Shown: one piece after another, positions 26,698-33,982 of the stretch
Numbering within the stretch: position 1 is the stretch's first letter
How the letters are laid out: every line of letters starts with the position of its first letter
Assembly: GCA_964387745.1 (NCBI GenBank)
Contig: CAYLXL010000020.1
Location: 1-35,280, forward strand
Reading direction: 5' to 3'
DNA length: 35,280 bases
Source: JAGOUU01 sp964387745
GTDB lineage: Bacteria > Pseudomonadota > Gammaproteobacteria > JAGOUU01
The notes under the pieces: model-generated
Seen by the model: the letters and a program-made list of their open reading frames with translations, nothing else
What the model was told of the DNA's origin: nothing
The model's database searches: none
Program-made: the position numbers and the translations under genes

Positions 26698-27576
26698 ATG
26701 AAATTAAATCCTAAGTTTATTGCGGGCCTAAGTATAGCAGTTTTAGTCCTATTTTTTAGCTGCTTCTATGTTGTTGATCAACGATTCGTGGCTATGGAAA
26801 AATTGCTTGGTAAAATAAGATTAGTTAAAGCTAATCAGCCTATAGTTAAAACAGCAGGCTTACAAATGAAATTGCCGTTAATTACTTCCGTAGTTTTATT
26901 TGATACCAGATTACAAACCCTTGGTTCAACACCTGAACGTATTCCTACCAAAGACCAAAAATACGTTTATGTAGATTATTTTGTTAAGTGGCGCATTAGA
27001 GATTATTATCAATTTTATCTTACAACAGGTAATGAGTTTGATCGTGTCATTGACTTGTTAAAGCCACAAGTCTCTGACTCATTAAAAGCAGAATTCGGTA
27101 GAAAGTCTTTGGAAGAGGTTGTTTCTGAGAATCGTACAGAAATAATGCTCAAAATTAGAGATACTTTAAAAACAAAAGCAACTACTTTAGGTGTGGATAT
27201 CATTGATATGCGTATTAAACGTATCGATCTGCCTGAAGAAGTTAGGGAATCTGTATATAACCGTATGCGGACAAAAAGACAAACTGTTGCTAATGGCCAT
27301 CGTTATGAAGGTCAAAAGAAAGCTGAACAAATGCGAGCAACGGCAGATTTTAACAGTAAAAAGATTATAGCTGAAGCGGCTAAAAAATCCGAAATCATGC
27401 GTGGTGAAGCTGATGCCAAAGCCGCTAGTATCTATGGCAGTTCTTATAATAAAGATCCAGAGTTCTATCAATTTTATCGCAGCTTATCAGCCTATGATAG
27501 TATATTTGCTGCTGATAATAATGTCTTGGTGTTAAGTCCGGACTCAGAGTTTTTTAAATATTTTCATAAGAAGTAA
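26698..27576 (+). CDS. hflC: FtsH protease modulator HflC
   Basis: Partner of HflK. One N-terminal membrane segment (about residues 8-27, GLSIAVLVLFFSCFYVVDQR) followed by an SPFH domain facing the periplasm. Conserved stretches are TPERIPTKDQKYVYVDYFVKWRI-type strand region and RMRTKRQTVANGHRYEG near the helical part. Length 292 is typical. A ribosome site GAGAGAAG precedes the ATG at 26698. Confidence 0.97.
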   Translation: MKLNPKFIAGLSIAVLVLFFSCFYVVDQRFVAMEKLLGKIRLVKANQPIVKTAGLQMKLPLITSVVLFDTRLQTLGSTPERIPTKDQKYVYVDYFVKWRIRDYYQFYLTTGNEFDRVIDLLKPQVSDSLKAEFGRKSLEEVVSENRTEIMLKIRDTLKTKATTLGVDIIDMRIKRIDLPEEVRESVYNRMRTKRQTVANGHRYEGQKKAEQMRATADFNSKKIIAEAAKKSEIMRGEADAKAASIYGSSYNKDPEFYQFYRSLSAYDSIFAADNNVLVLSPDSEFFKYFHKK

Positions 27577-27616
27577 TAATATTAATAATATTAGTAATAA
27601 TAGTTAGGATGTAGTA

Positions 27617-28915
27617 ATGAATTTTGGTCGTGTAGTCGCAGTAATTGGTAGTCAGTGGGGAGATGAAGGTAAAGGAAAGCTAGTAGATTTATTAAGTGAA
27701 AAAGCAAATGCTGTTGCGCGCTATCAAGGAGGCCATAATGCTGGTCATACCCTAATTGTTGATGGCGAAAAAACTATATTAAAACTAGTCCCTTCAGGTA
27801 TACTGCATAAACATCTAAATTGCTACATTGGTAATGGCGTCGTTGTTGATCTTGCTGCTTTACTGCAAGAATTAAAGATGTTAGTGGATAAAAATATTGA
27901 TGTCTTTTCTAGATTAAAAATTAGTGGTGCCTGTCCTTTAATTATGCCTTACCATGCTGAATTAGACAGAGCTCGTGAGCAGGCCTTAGGACAAGCTGCT
28001 ATTGGTACAACGGTCAGGGGCATTGGTCCTGCTTATGAAGATAAAGTTTCACGTCGTGGTTTAAGATTATTAGATCTTACTAACCCGCAAAAATTTACTG
28101 ATAAATTAGCAAAAATTTTAGACTACCATAATTTCGTTTTAAAAAATTATTATAATCATAAAGGTTTTGAATTAAATCAATTAGCTGATCAAGCTCTAGA
28201 ACAGGTACAGGATATTTTACCTATCTTGTCAGATGTTGCAGCTGATTTAGAAAAACATTTGCATAATAAACACAATATTTTATTTGAAGCAGCGCAAGGT
28301 GCTTTATTAGACAATGATCATGGTACTTTCCCATTCGTAACATCTTCTAATACTACAGCTGGTGCCATTGCTAATGGTAGTGGTATAGGTCCAAGATATT
28401 TAAATTATGTTTTAGCCATAGCAAAAGCTTATACTACTCGCGTAGGTAGCGGGCCATTTGTAACAGAATTATTTGATGAAGTAGGTGAGATTTTATCAAC
28501 TAAAGGTAAAGAAGTAGGAACTAATACTGGTCGTAAACGCCGTTGCGGTTGGTTTGATATGGTGGCTTTTCGTCGTTCATGTTTAATTAACAGCACAACA
28601 GGGATATGTATTACTAAACTTGATGTTTTAGATAATCTGCCAGAAGTAAAAATTTGTGTGGCTTATAAATATAATAATAAAACTATTGATTCGCCATTAT
28701 TAGATACTGATGAATTAGCTCGTTGCGAGCCTGTATATGAAACATTGCCAGGTTGGTCTGAGAGCACGGCTCGTGTCAAAAACTTTGATCAATTACCTAT
28801 TAATGCTGTTAAATATATCAAAAGAATTGAAGAGCTATCCGGTGTGCCGGTACATTTAATTTCAACGGGCCCTGATCGCGCTGAGACGGTTGTGATTCAA
28901 AATCCGTTTGATTAA
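27617..28915 (+). CDS. purA: Adenylosuccinate synthetase
   Basis: Joins IMP and aspartate with GTP to give adenylosuccinate, the first committed step to AMP. GSQWGDEGKGKLVD near the N-terminus contains the P-loop and catalytic Asp. GGHNAGHT, TTVRGIGPAYEDK, FEAAQGALLDNDHGT and TTGICITKLDVLD follow in family order. Length 432 is normal. The intergenic yjeT seen between hflC and purA in E. coli is absent. Confidence 0.98.
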   Translation: MNFGRVVAVIGSQWGDEGKGKLVDLLSEKANAVARYQGGHNAGHTLIVDGEKTILKLVPSGILHKHLNCYIGNGVVVDLAALLQELKMLVDKNIDVFSRLKISGACPLIMPYHAELDRAREQALGQAAIGTTVRGIGPAYEDKVSRRGLRLLDLTNPQKFTDKLAKILDYHNFVLKNYYNHKGFELNQLADQALEQVQDILPILSDVAADLEKHLHNKHNILFEAAQGALLDNDHGTFPFVTSSNTTAGAIANGSGIGPRYLNYVLAIAKAYTTRVGSGPFVTELFDEVGEILSTKGKEVGTNTGRKRRCGWFDMVAFRRSCLINSTTGICITKLDVLDNLPEVKICVAYKYNNKTIDSPLLDTDELARCEPVYETLPGWSESTARVKNFDQLPINAVKYIKRIEELSGVPVHLISTGPDRAETVVIQNPFD

Positions 28916-28967
28916 GGCTTTCGTTTTTATATACAGTGCAATTATACTAATAATAAAGGATGTTTTT

Positions 28968-29444
28968 ATGTACATGTTTAATCCAAGTGGTGTGATAAAT
29001 AATCTAACTGCAATGAGCCCATATCCTACAGTCTCTGCACCTCAATCGCCTTATGACACTTCTTGGCCTCATCGGTCTATCTATCCAAGTACGCAACTTA
29101 ATTATGGCGGCTTTCTTCCAATGCAACTAATGCAACAAACATTAACTGACGCTGTTACTGAAAGTGGAGAAGCTAATCGAGTTCCAACATCAACACCACT
29201 TGTTCCTGAAAGTAGAACAACCACTTCGGCTCCCATAAGTCGATTAAGATATTTGAGTCAGGGGACGGGCTGGCACAGAAGGGACGCTGCTGTTTTCGCT
29301 GATGATTCTCGCTCAGATAGATTTATATCGTATGCTGGTAGTTTTATCCAGAACTATATCTTTACATCACCGGCCAGGGAAGCAAGAAAGTCTAAAGAGT
29401 TTAATAGACATACAGCTGATTTTGATCCTAGAGCACCGAGGTAG
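28968..29444 (+). CDS. Unrecognised small Pro/Ser/Thr-rich protein
   Basis: A 158-residue protein I do not recognise. The frame is open from TTG 28908, inside purA, but the ATG at 28968 has AAAGGA (28955-28960) seven bases upstream and a TATACT box at 28943-28948, so a separate short transcript is plausible. The first 95 residues are rich in Pro, Ser, Thr, Tyr and Gln and look disordered. The C-terminal part is charged, with many Arg (GWHRRDAAVFADDSRSDRF). No signal peptide, cysteines or membrane segment. No relation to purA can be inferred. Confidence 0.65.
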   Translation: MYMFNPSGVINNLTAMSPYPTVSAPQSPYDTSWPHRSIYPSTQLNYGGFLPMQLMQQTLTDAVTESGEANRVPTSTPLVPESRTTTSAPISRLRYLSQGTGWHRRDAAVFADDSRSDRFISYAGSFIQNYIFTSPAREARKSKEFNRHTADFDPRAPR

Positions 29445-29475
29445 TGGTTATGAGGGATGGTATATATAATAACGC

Positions 29476-29505
29476 TTAGACTTCTGGTTTTGTTGAGTAT
29501 ATAAT
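29476..29505 (+). promoter_or_regulatory. Predicted promoter for the secreted Asp-box gene
   Basis: A perfect TATAAT at 29500-29505 with a weak -35 candidate (TTAGAC, 29476-29481, 18-base spacer). A 6-base-stem hairpin GTCTCA / TGAGAC (29513-29531) follows, which would lie at the very 5' end of the transcript. Confidence 0.45.
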
Positions 29506-29565
29506 GCGCCAAGTCTCACGTATGTTGAGACACTTTTCTTATACTAATCAAAAGGAGCTGTAACT

Positions 29566-30732
29566 ATGCGTCTGCAACGTTCATTATTATATATTTTATT
29601 TATACAAGCACTCTGGTTTTGTAACCTTGGTTGGGCTAAACAAGACATGGCGGTTATATCAAATTATGACTTTTCAGATTTTGTTAGCGATGAAGATAAT
29701 GATTACTCACTAATCACTTTCAAAGATCAGCCATACACATTGGAATTGCAAGTGGCTGGCACCAACTTTGAGCTTGCTACAACAACAGTTGATAAAAATT
29801 ATAAACTAGTTAAGAGCTCAACATCATTAACTAGTTTAACTGGTATGACTAAAGGCAATGTTCTGAAATCTTACATTGATGTAGGCTTTAGTGATAGTAA
29901 TATCTTTGTTATTTTCCAAGGTACCAAACCTGATGGTAACATGTATCATTATCTTTTAAGCTCAACTGACGGTCAAATATGGACAATGAATCATACATTT
30001 CCTCTGCTGAGTGAGAATTCTGATAGCTACTGGTATTTCCATGAATCAACGGATGATAATACAGTAGGTATTGTCACTATGGATTTTAATGGCAAAAACC
30101 TGAATAGAACTCAGATAGTATATTTTTCTAAAGATAATGGTGTTACCTGGGATAACTTTGGTTTACCAGAAGGATTATTCATCACTGATGGACCGTTTAT
30201 ATTGAATAAACAATTCTTCATGAATATGAAACCTAGTTGGTCATCAGATAAAACAAGCTTATATTATACTGATGGTAAATCAATTCCTGTTGAAGTTGAT
30301 ATATCAGCATTATTAAGTCATAACTTTAAGAATGATAAATCTGCAAAGCTTTTAGATTATGTAGAACAAATGTTCAGTGTAGATAATAAGTTAATAGCAA
30401 GTGCTGCTTATTCAACAGGCAAAAACTTATTATGGCTCAGTAAAGATCATGGTAAGACTTGGTCACCTTTGACAGAAATTGAAGGTCAGTGGCTAGAACA
30501 GTTAGCCTACCATAACGGTCAATACTATATGTTGACTACAGATAATCATGACAATACTTATTATTATAATCTTACAGCAAAACAATTTGATGCAGTTTTT
30601 GTTAATCATACGGAATCATTAAAAGCGACTCACACGTTTACAGATTCTTATAGTACGTTATTAGATTATAAAAGTACTGTTAAGACTTTTTTAGTCATAA
30701 ATGATGACATTGTTCAATTTGTAAAAATATAA
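29566..30732 (+). CDS. Secreted protein with Asp-box (BNR) motifs, probable beta-propeller
   Basis: 388-residue protein with a clear N-terminal signal peptide (MRLQRSLLYILFIQALWF core, cleavage probably after GWA near residue 24). Three Asp-box-like motifs (S-x-D-x-G-x-T-W) are seen: SSTDGQIW near 131, SKDNGVTW near 188 and SKDHGKTW near 291. Such motifs sit on the blades of sialidase-like or Vps10-like beta-propellers. The catalytic arginine triad and FRIP motif of true sialidases are not evident, so I do not call it an enzyme. A strong AAAGGAG ribosome site precedes the ATG, and it ends at a good terminator, so it appears to be a single-gene unit. An exported binding or surface protein is the simplest reading. 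Confidence 0.82.
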   Translation: MRLQRSLLYILFIQALWFCNLGWAKQDMAVISNYDFSDFVSDEDNDYSLITFKDQPYTLELQVAGTNFELATTTVDKNYKLVKSSTSLTSLTGMTKGNVLKSYIDVGFSDSNIFVIFQGTKPDGNMYHYLLSSTDGQIWTMNHTFPLLSENSDSYWYFHESTDDNTVGIVTMDFNGKNLNRTQIVYFSKDNGVTWDNFGLPEGLFITDGPFILNKQFFMNMKPSWSSDKTSLYYTDGKSIPVEVDISALLSHNFKNDKSAKLLDYVEQMFSVDNKLIASAAYSTGKNLLWLSKDHGKTWSPLTEIEGQWLEQLAYHNGQYYMLTTDNHDNTYYYNLTAKQFDAVFVNHTESLKATHTFTDSYSTLLDYKSTVKTFLVINDDIVQFVKI

Positions 30733-30740
30733 TCAGAATA

Positions 30741-30768
30741 AAAAAGCCTAGTCATAACTAGGCTTTTT
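30741..30768. terminator. Bidirectional intrinsic terminator
   Basis: AAAAAGCCTAGT, loop CATA, ACTAGGCTTTTT: a perfect 12-base stem with T runs on both strands. It separates the convergent secreted Asp-box gene and ppa and should stop transcription from both. Confidence 0.92.
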
Positions 30769-30783
30769 ATAATCGAAGATAGA

Positions 30784-31311
30784 TTAGTTTTTAGCGTAGC
30801 TAGAAACCGAATCCATAATCTGTTGCATAGCAACTTCTTTACTTTGCCAGCCTTCAACTTTAGTCCATTTATTGTTTTCAAGATCTTTATAATGCGTGAA
30901 GAAGTGTTCAATTTGTTTTAATAATAAACTTGGCATATCTGTATAACTTTGAACATTATCATATATGGTACAGAGTTTAGAGATAGGCACAGCTAAAATT
31001 TTAAAGTCAACACCAGCTTCATCGGTCATCATTAAACAACCTAAAGGCCGAGCTCTCACCACTGAACCGGGAATCACCGGGAACGGCGTGACCACTAAAA
31101 TATCTGCAGGATCACCATCTTGAGCCAGAGTATGAGGTATATACCCATAATTACAAGGATAGTGCATGCAAGTGCTCATAAATCTATCCACGAAGATGGC
31201 ACCAGATGTCTTATCTACTTCATATTTGATGGGGTTTTGATGAGCGGCTATTTCAATTACCACGTTGAATTCATGGGGAATATTATTACCCGGGCTGATT
31301 TTATCAAACAT
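30784..31311 (-). CDS. ppa: Inorganic pyrophosphatase, family I
   Basis: Hydrolyses pyrophosphate to phosphate in the cytoplasm. The family motif with catalytic aspartates, DGDPADILVV, is intact, preceded by CNYGYIPHTLAQ and followed by PGSVVRARPLG and MTDEAGVDFKI. Length 175 matches the bacterial enzyme. It is divergent from dusA, and PPi-dependent pfp lies nearby, which is relevant because that enzyme uses the same PPi pool. Confidence 0.97.
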   Translation of the reverse strand: MFDKISPGNNIPHEFNVVIEIAAHQNPIKYEVDKTSGAIFVDRFMSTCMHYPCNYGYIPHTLAQDGDPADILVVTPFPVIPGSVVRARPLGCLMMTDEAGVDFKILAVPISKLCTIYDNVQSYTDMPSLLLKQIEHFFTHYKDLENNKWTKVEGWQSKEVAMQQIMDSVSSYAKN

Positions 31312-31368
31312 TTCTTAGTTCCAAGCTTTTTTACTCTATTACTTTATTAGTTACTTACTTATTTAGGT

Positions 31369-31390
31369 TTGCATCAAGATTGTATATAAT
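31369..31390 (+). promoter_or_regulatory. Possible promoter for dusA
   Basis: A perfect TATAAT at 31385-31390, 43 bases before the dusA ATG. No good -35 is seen at normal spacing. Confidence 0.35.
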
Positions 31391-31433
31391 ACCACGAGTT
31401 TTAAAATAGATAAATTAGATATATGGGCGCACG

Positions 31434-32456
31434 ATGTTGATAGCATCAGACAATCAGATTAAAGTTAGTGATTTGGATCTGAGTCAAAAAACAATCTCTG
31501 TGGCGCCAATGATGGACTTAACCGACCGTCACTGCCGTTATTTTCTGCGCCTATTTTCGCCAAAAATTAAGCTGTATACAGAAATGATTACTGCTAACGC
31601 TTTGATTTATGGTGATCAAAATAGATTTCTAAACTATCATAAAGCTGAAGATCCAGTGGCTATACAATTGGGTGGAAGTGTACCAAAGGATTTAGCATCT
31701 TGTGCCAAACTTGCTGAAGCCCGAGGCTTTTGTGAAGTAAACCTCAATGTAGGCTGTCCAAGTGACCGTGTACAAAAAGCCAAAATAGGGGCCTGCTTGA
31801 TGGCTGAACCAGAACTAGTTGCTGATTGTGTCAAAGCCATGATAGATGCCGTAGATATCCCAATTACGGTCAAAACTAGAATAGGCATAGATAATCAAGA
31901 CAGTTATGAGTTTTTAGCAGATTTCATTGATAAAGTAAGATCAGCAGGCTGCAGTACTTTTATTATTCATGCACGCAAAGCATGGTTAACAGGGCTGAAC
32001 CCCAAACAGAACAGAACGATTCCAGAATTAAATTACGAGACGGTCTATCGCTTAAAACGAGATTTCAATAATTTGCATATAGATATTAACGGTGGCTTTG
32101 AAACTATAGAGCAAATTAAAGCTAGTCTTGTGCACACCGATGGCGTGATGATTGGCCGCGCTGCTTACTATACGCCTTATTTACTTGCTCAGATTGATCA
32201 AGAAATATTCAATAACCAATCTAAGACGCGTTTAGAAATTTTAGAAAAATTGTATTCTTATCTGATAGAAGAATTAAATTTTGGTACCCCATGGAAACAG
32301 TTATCTAGACATTACATGGGGCTATTTAAAGATCAACCTGGGGCAAGATTATGGCGCCAATTTTTAAGCGAGTGTCGCGGAATTAATTCTGAAAATTTAT
32401 TGTTGAATGTAAATAAGATCTTAAAGTTAATGGAAGCTTCTGTAGAAAGAGTGTGA
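31434..32456 (+). CDS. dusA: tRNA-dihydrouridine(20/20a) synthase
   Basis: FMN enzyme that reduces uridine to dihydrouridine in the tRNA D-loop. SVAPMMDLTDRHCRYF begins the TIM barrel. The catalytic cysteine region NLNVGCPSDRVQKAKIGACLM and the DusA-type HARKAWLTGLNPKQNR segment identify the DusA subgroup over DusB and DusC. Then comes the flavin phosphate site DGVMIGRAAYYTP. Length 340 is normal. An out-of-frame ATG at 31423 precedes it and is not used. Confidence 0.95.
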   Translation: MLIASDNQIKVSDLDLSQKTISVAPMMDLTDRHCRYFLRLFSPKIKLYTEMITANALIYGDQNRFLNYHKAEDPVAIQLGGSVPKDLASCAKLAEARGFCEVNLNVGCPSDRVQKAKIGACLMAEPELVADCVKAMIDAVDIPITVKTRIGIDNQDSYEFLADFIDKVRSAGCSTFIIHARKAWLTGLNPKQNRTIPELNYETVYRLKRDFNNLHIDINGGFETIEQIKASLVHTDGVMIGRAAYYTPYLLAQIDQEIFNNQSKTRLEILEKLYSYLIEELNFGTPWKQLSRHYMGLFKDQPGARLWRQFLSECRGINSENLLLNVNKILKLMEASVERV

Positions 32457-32479
32457 GCTGCACGCTAAAAACATGCAGC
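32457..32479. terminator. Weak hairpin between convergent dusA and pfp
   Basis: GCTGCA (32457-32462) and TGCAGC (32474-32479) form a 6-base stem with an 11-base loop, immediately after the dusA stop. Only CTTGTTT follows, so this would be a weak terminator at best. Confidence 0.35.
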
Positions 32480-32495
32480 GCTTGTTTAAACTGAT

Positions 32496-33734
32496 TTATA
32501 TGCTCATTAATATGTTTTTAAGCATCACATAATCAGGTAAGCCATTTTTATAAGGCGGATAATCCTCGCCCTGTATCAATGGTAGTAAATAATCACGACA
32601 TTTATCAGTAATATGAAAACCATCTAGACTGATAAATTCTTTCGGTAAGTTTTTTTCAACGTTAGCGACTTCTGCCAAATTCACATTACCAATAGACCAT
32701 TTATACGGCTCAGAACTTTCACGTTTTATAGTTAACATGACGTTATCTAAACCATCTAAAGCAGCTTTAATAGCTATTTTTCCTAGCATATAAGATTGTT
32801 CGACATCGGTCTTAGAGGCTATATGGCGTGCAGCACGTTGTAAATAGTCACAAACCGCCCAATGGTTTTTATAACCAAGGTTATCAGTTACCATATTAGC
32901 AATTAATGGGCCGATACCGCCTAATTGTGCATGACCAAAAGAATCTTTATTAGCGCTTTTTTGTAATAAATTATTATTTTTATCTTTTAGGCCTTCTGAT
33001 ACCACTATGGCGCAGTGGTTGTATTTTTCTACAGAATGTTTTACTTTGGCTAAAAACTTTTCTTGGTCAAAGGGTACTTCCGGAAACAAAATAATATGCG
33101 GTGCTTGTTGGGACGATTCGGCCGCTAAACCACCAGCTGCAGCTATCCAGCCGGTATGACGTCCCATCACTTCCATAACAAAAACTTTAGTAGAGCTTTC
33201 TGCCATTGATAATACGTCTAAACCTGCTTCACGAATTGATACTGCTACGTACTTGGCAACAGAACCAAAGCCTGGACAAGTATCAGTTACAGGTAAATCG
33301 TTATCTATAGTCTTAGGTAGGCCGATACAAACCAAGTCATAACCCAATTGTTTGCTCACTTGCGAAATCTTATGGCTGGTATCTTGGGAATCCCCACCGC
33401 CATTATAGAAAAAATAGCCAATATTATATTTCTTAAAAACTTCAATAAGTTTTTTATAGGGCGCCATGTCTTTTTGTGGATCAGGTAATTTATGTCGGCA
33501 AGAGCCAAAAGCGCCTGCTGGAGTATGTCTTAACTTAGCTATGTCAGCATCAGACTCATGGCTGGTATCTATAATCTGCTCATTGAGTGCGCCAATGATT
33601 CCATTTTTACCGACTAGGACTTTGCCGAATTTATCGGGATGTTGGCGGGCAGCCTCTATAAGCCCACAAGCAGTAGCATTAATAACAGCGGTCACACCGC
33701 CAGATTGAGCATAAAAGATGTTTTTTGTAGACAT
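32496..33734 (-). CDS. pfp: Pyrophosphate-dependent 6-phosphofructokinase
   Basis: Phosphorylates fructose 6-phosphate reversibly using PPi instead of ATP. Two sequence marks point to PPi use: GGGDS with Asp where ATP enzymes have Gly (GGDGS), and Lys in PKTIDND where ATP enzymes have Gly (PGTIDND). Other landmarks are TDTCPGFGSVAKY and MEVMGRHTGW. Length 412 fits the shorter bacterial PFP group. The ATG is at 33732-33734. It is divergent from the ankyrin gene across about 250 bases. A reversible PPi enzyme permits gluconeogenic as well as glycolytic flow. Confidence 0.94.
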   Translation of the reverse strand: MSTKNIFYAQSGGVTAVINATACGLIEAARQHPDKFGKVLVGKNGIIGALNEQIIDTSHESDADIAKLRHTPAGAFGSCRHKLPDPQKDMAPYKKLIEVFKKYNIGYFFYNGGGDSQDTSHKISQVSKQLGYDLVCIGLPKTIDNDLPVTDTCPGFGSVAKYVAVSIREAGLDVLSMAESSTKVFVMEVMGRHTGWIAAAGGLAAESSQQAPHIILFPEVPFDQEKFLAKVKHSVEKYNHCAIVVSEGLKDKNNNLLQKSANKDSFGHAQLGGIGPLIANMVTDNLGYKNHWAVCDYLQRAARHIASKTDVEQSYMLGKIAIKAALDGLDNVMLTIKRESSEPYKWSIGNVNLAEVANVEKNLPKEFISLDGFHITDKCRDYLLPLIQGEDYPPYKNGLPDYVMLKNILMSI

Positions 33735-33786
33735 ATGAACCTATAAGTTATTAAAAAACCATATGTTATCAAGATTTTAAATAAAA

Positions 33787-33826
33787 CTTAAGTATTACTT
33801 AAGGTTACTAGTTTAGAGTGTAATAT
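33787..33826 (+). promoter_or_regulatory. PmrA-like tandem box with a -10 at matching distance
   Basis: CTTAAG (33787-33792), five bases TATTA, CTTAAG (33798-33803), then 17 bases and TAATAT (33821-33826, four of six to the -10 consensus). Two CTTAA(T/G) half-sites separated by five bases is the known PmrA-box layout, with the second half-site in place of the -35. Predicted transcription runs toward the ankyrin gene, leaving a leader of about 150 bases. Because CTTAAG is its own reverse complement the site reads equally on the minus strand toward pfp, but no matching -10 is seen there. Confidence 0.5.
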
Positions 33827-33982
33827 TTAGCCAGACACATACATTGTTCTGGAGTTAGTAAATATCATTAAAGGCTATTGTAAGTAAGTCAGAACTATTT
33901 TTATGCTCTATAGTATTGAGTTAGGTGGATAGTTATAAAGCTGGGTTTTATGTCATATAGGGTAAGTTAGGAGATAAATTTT

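Noticed and set aside
28908..28967. Hydrophobic N-terminal extension of the small protein after purA, as a signal peptide
   Set aside because: It would require a TTG start inside purA without a ribosome site. The ATG at 28968 has a good one, so the hydrophobic stretch is probably untranslated leader.
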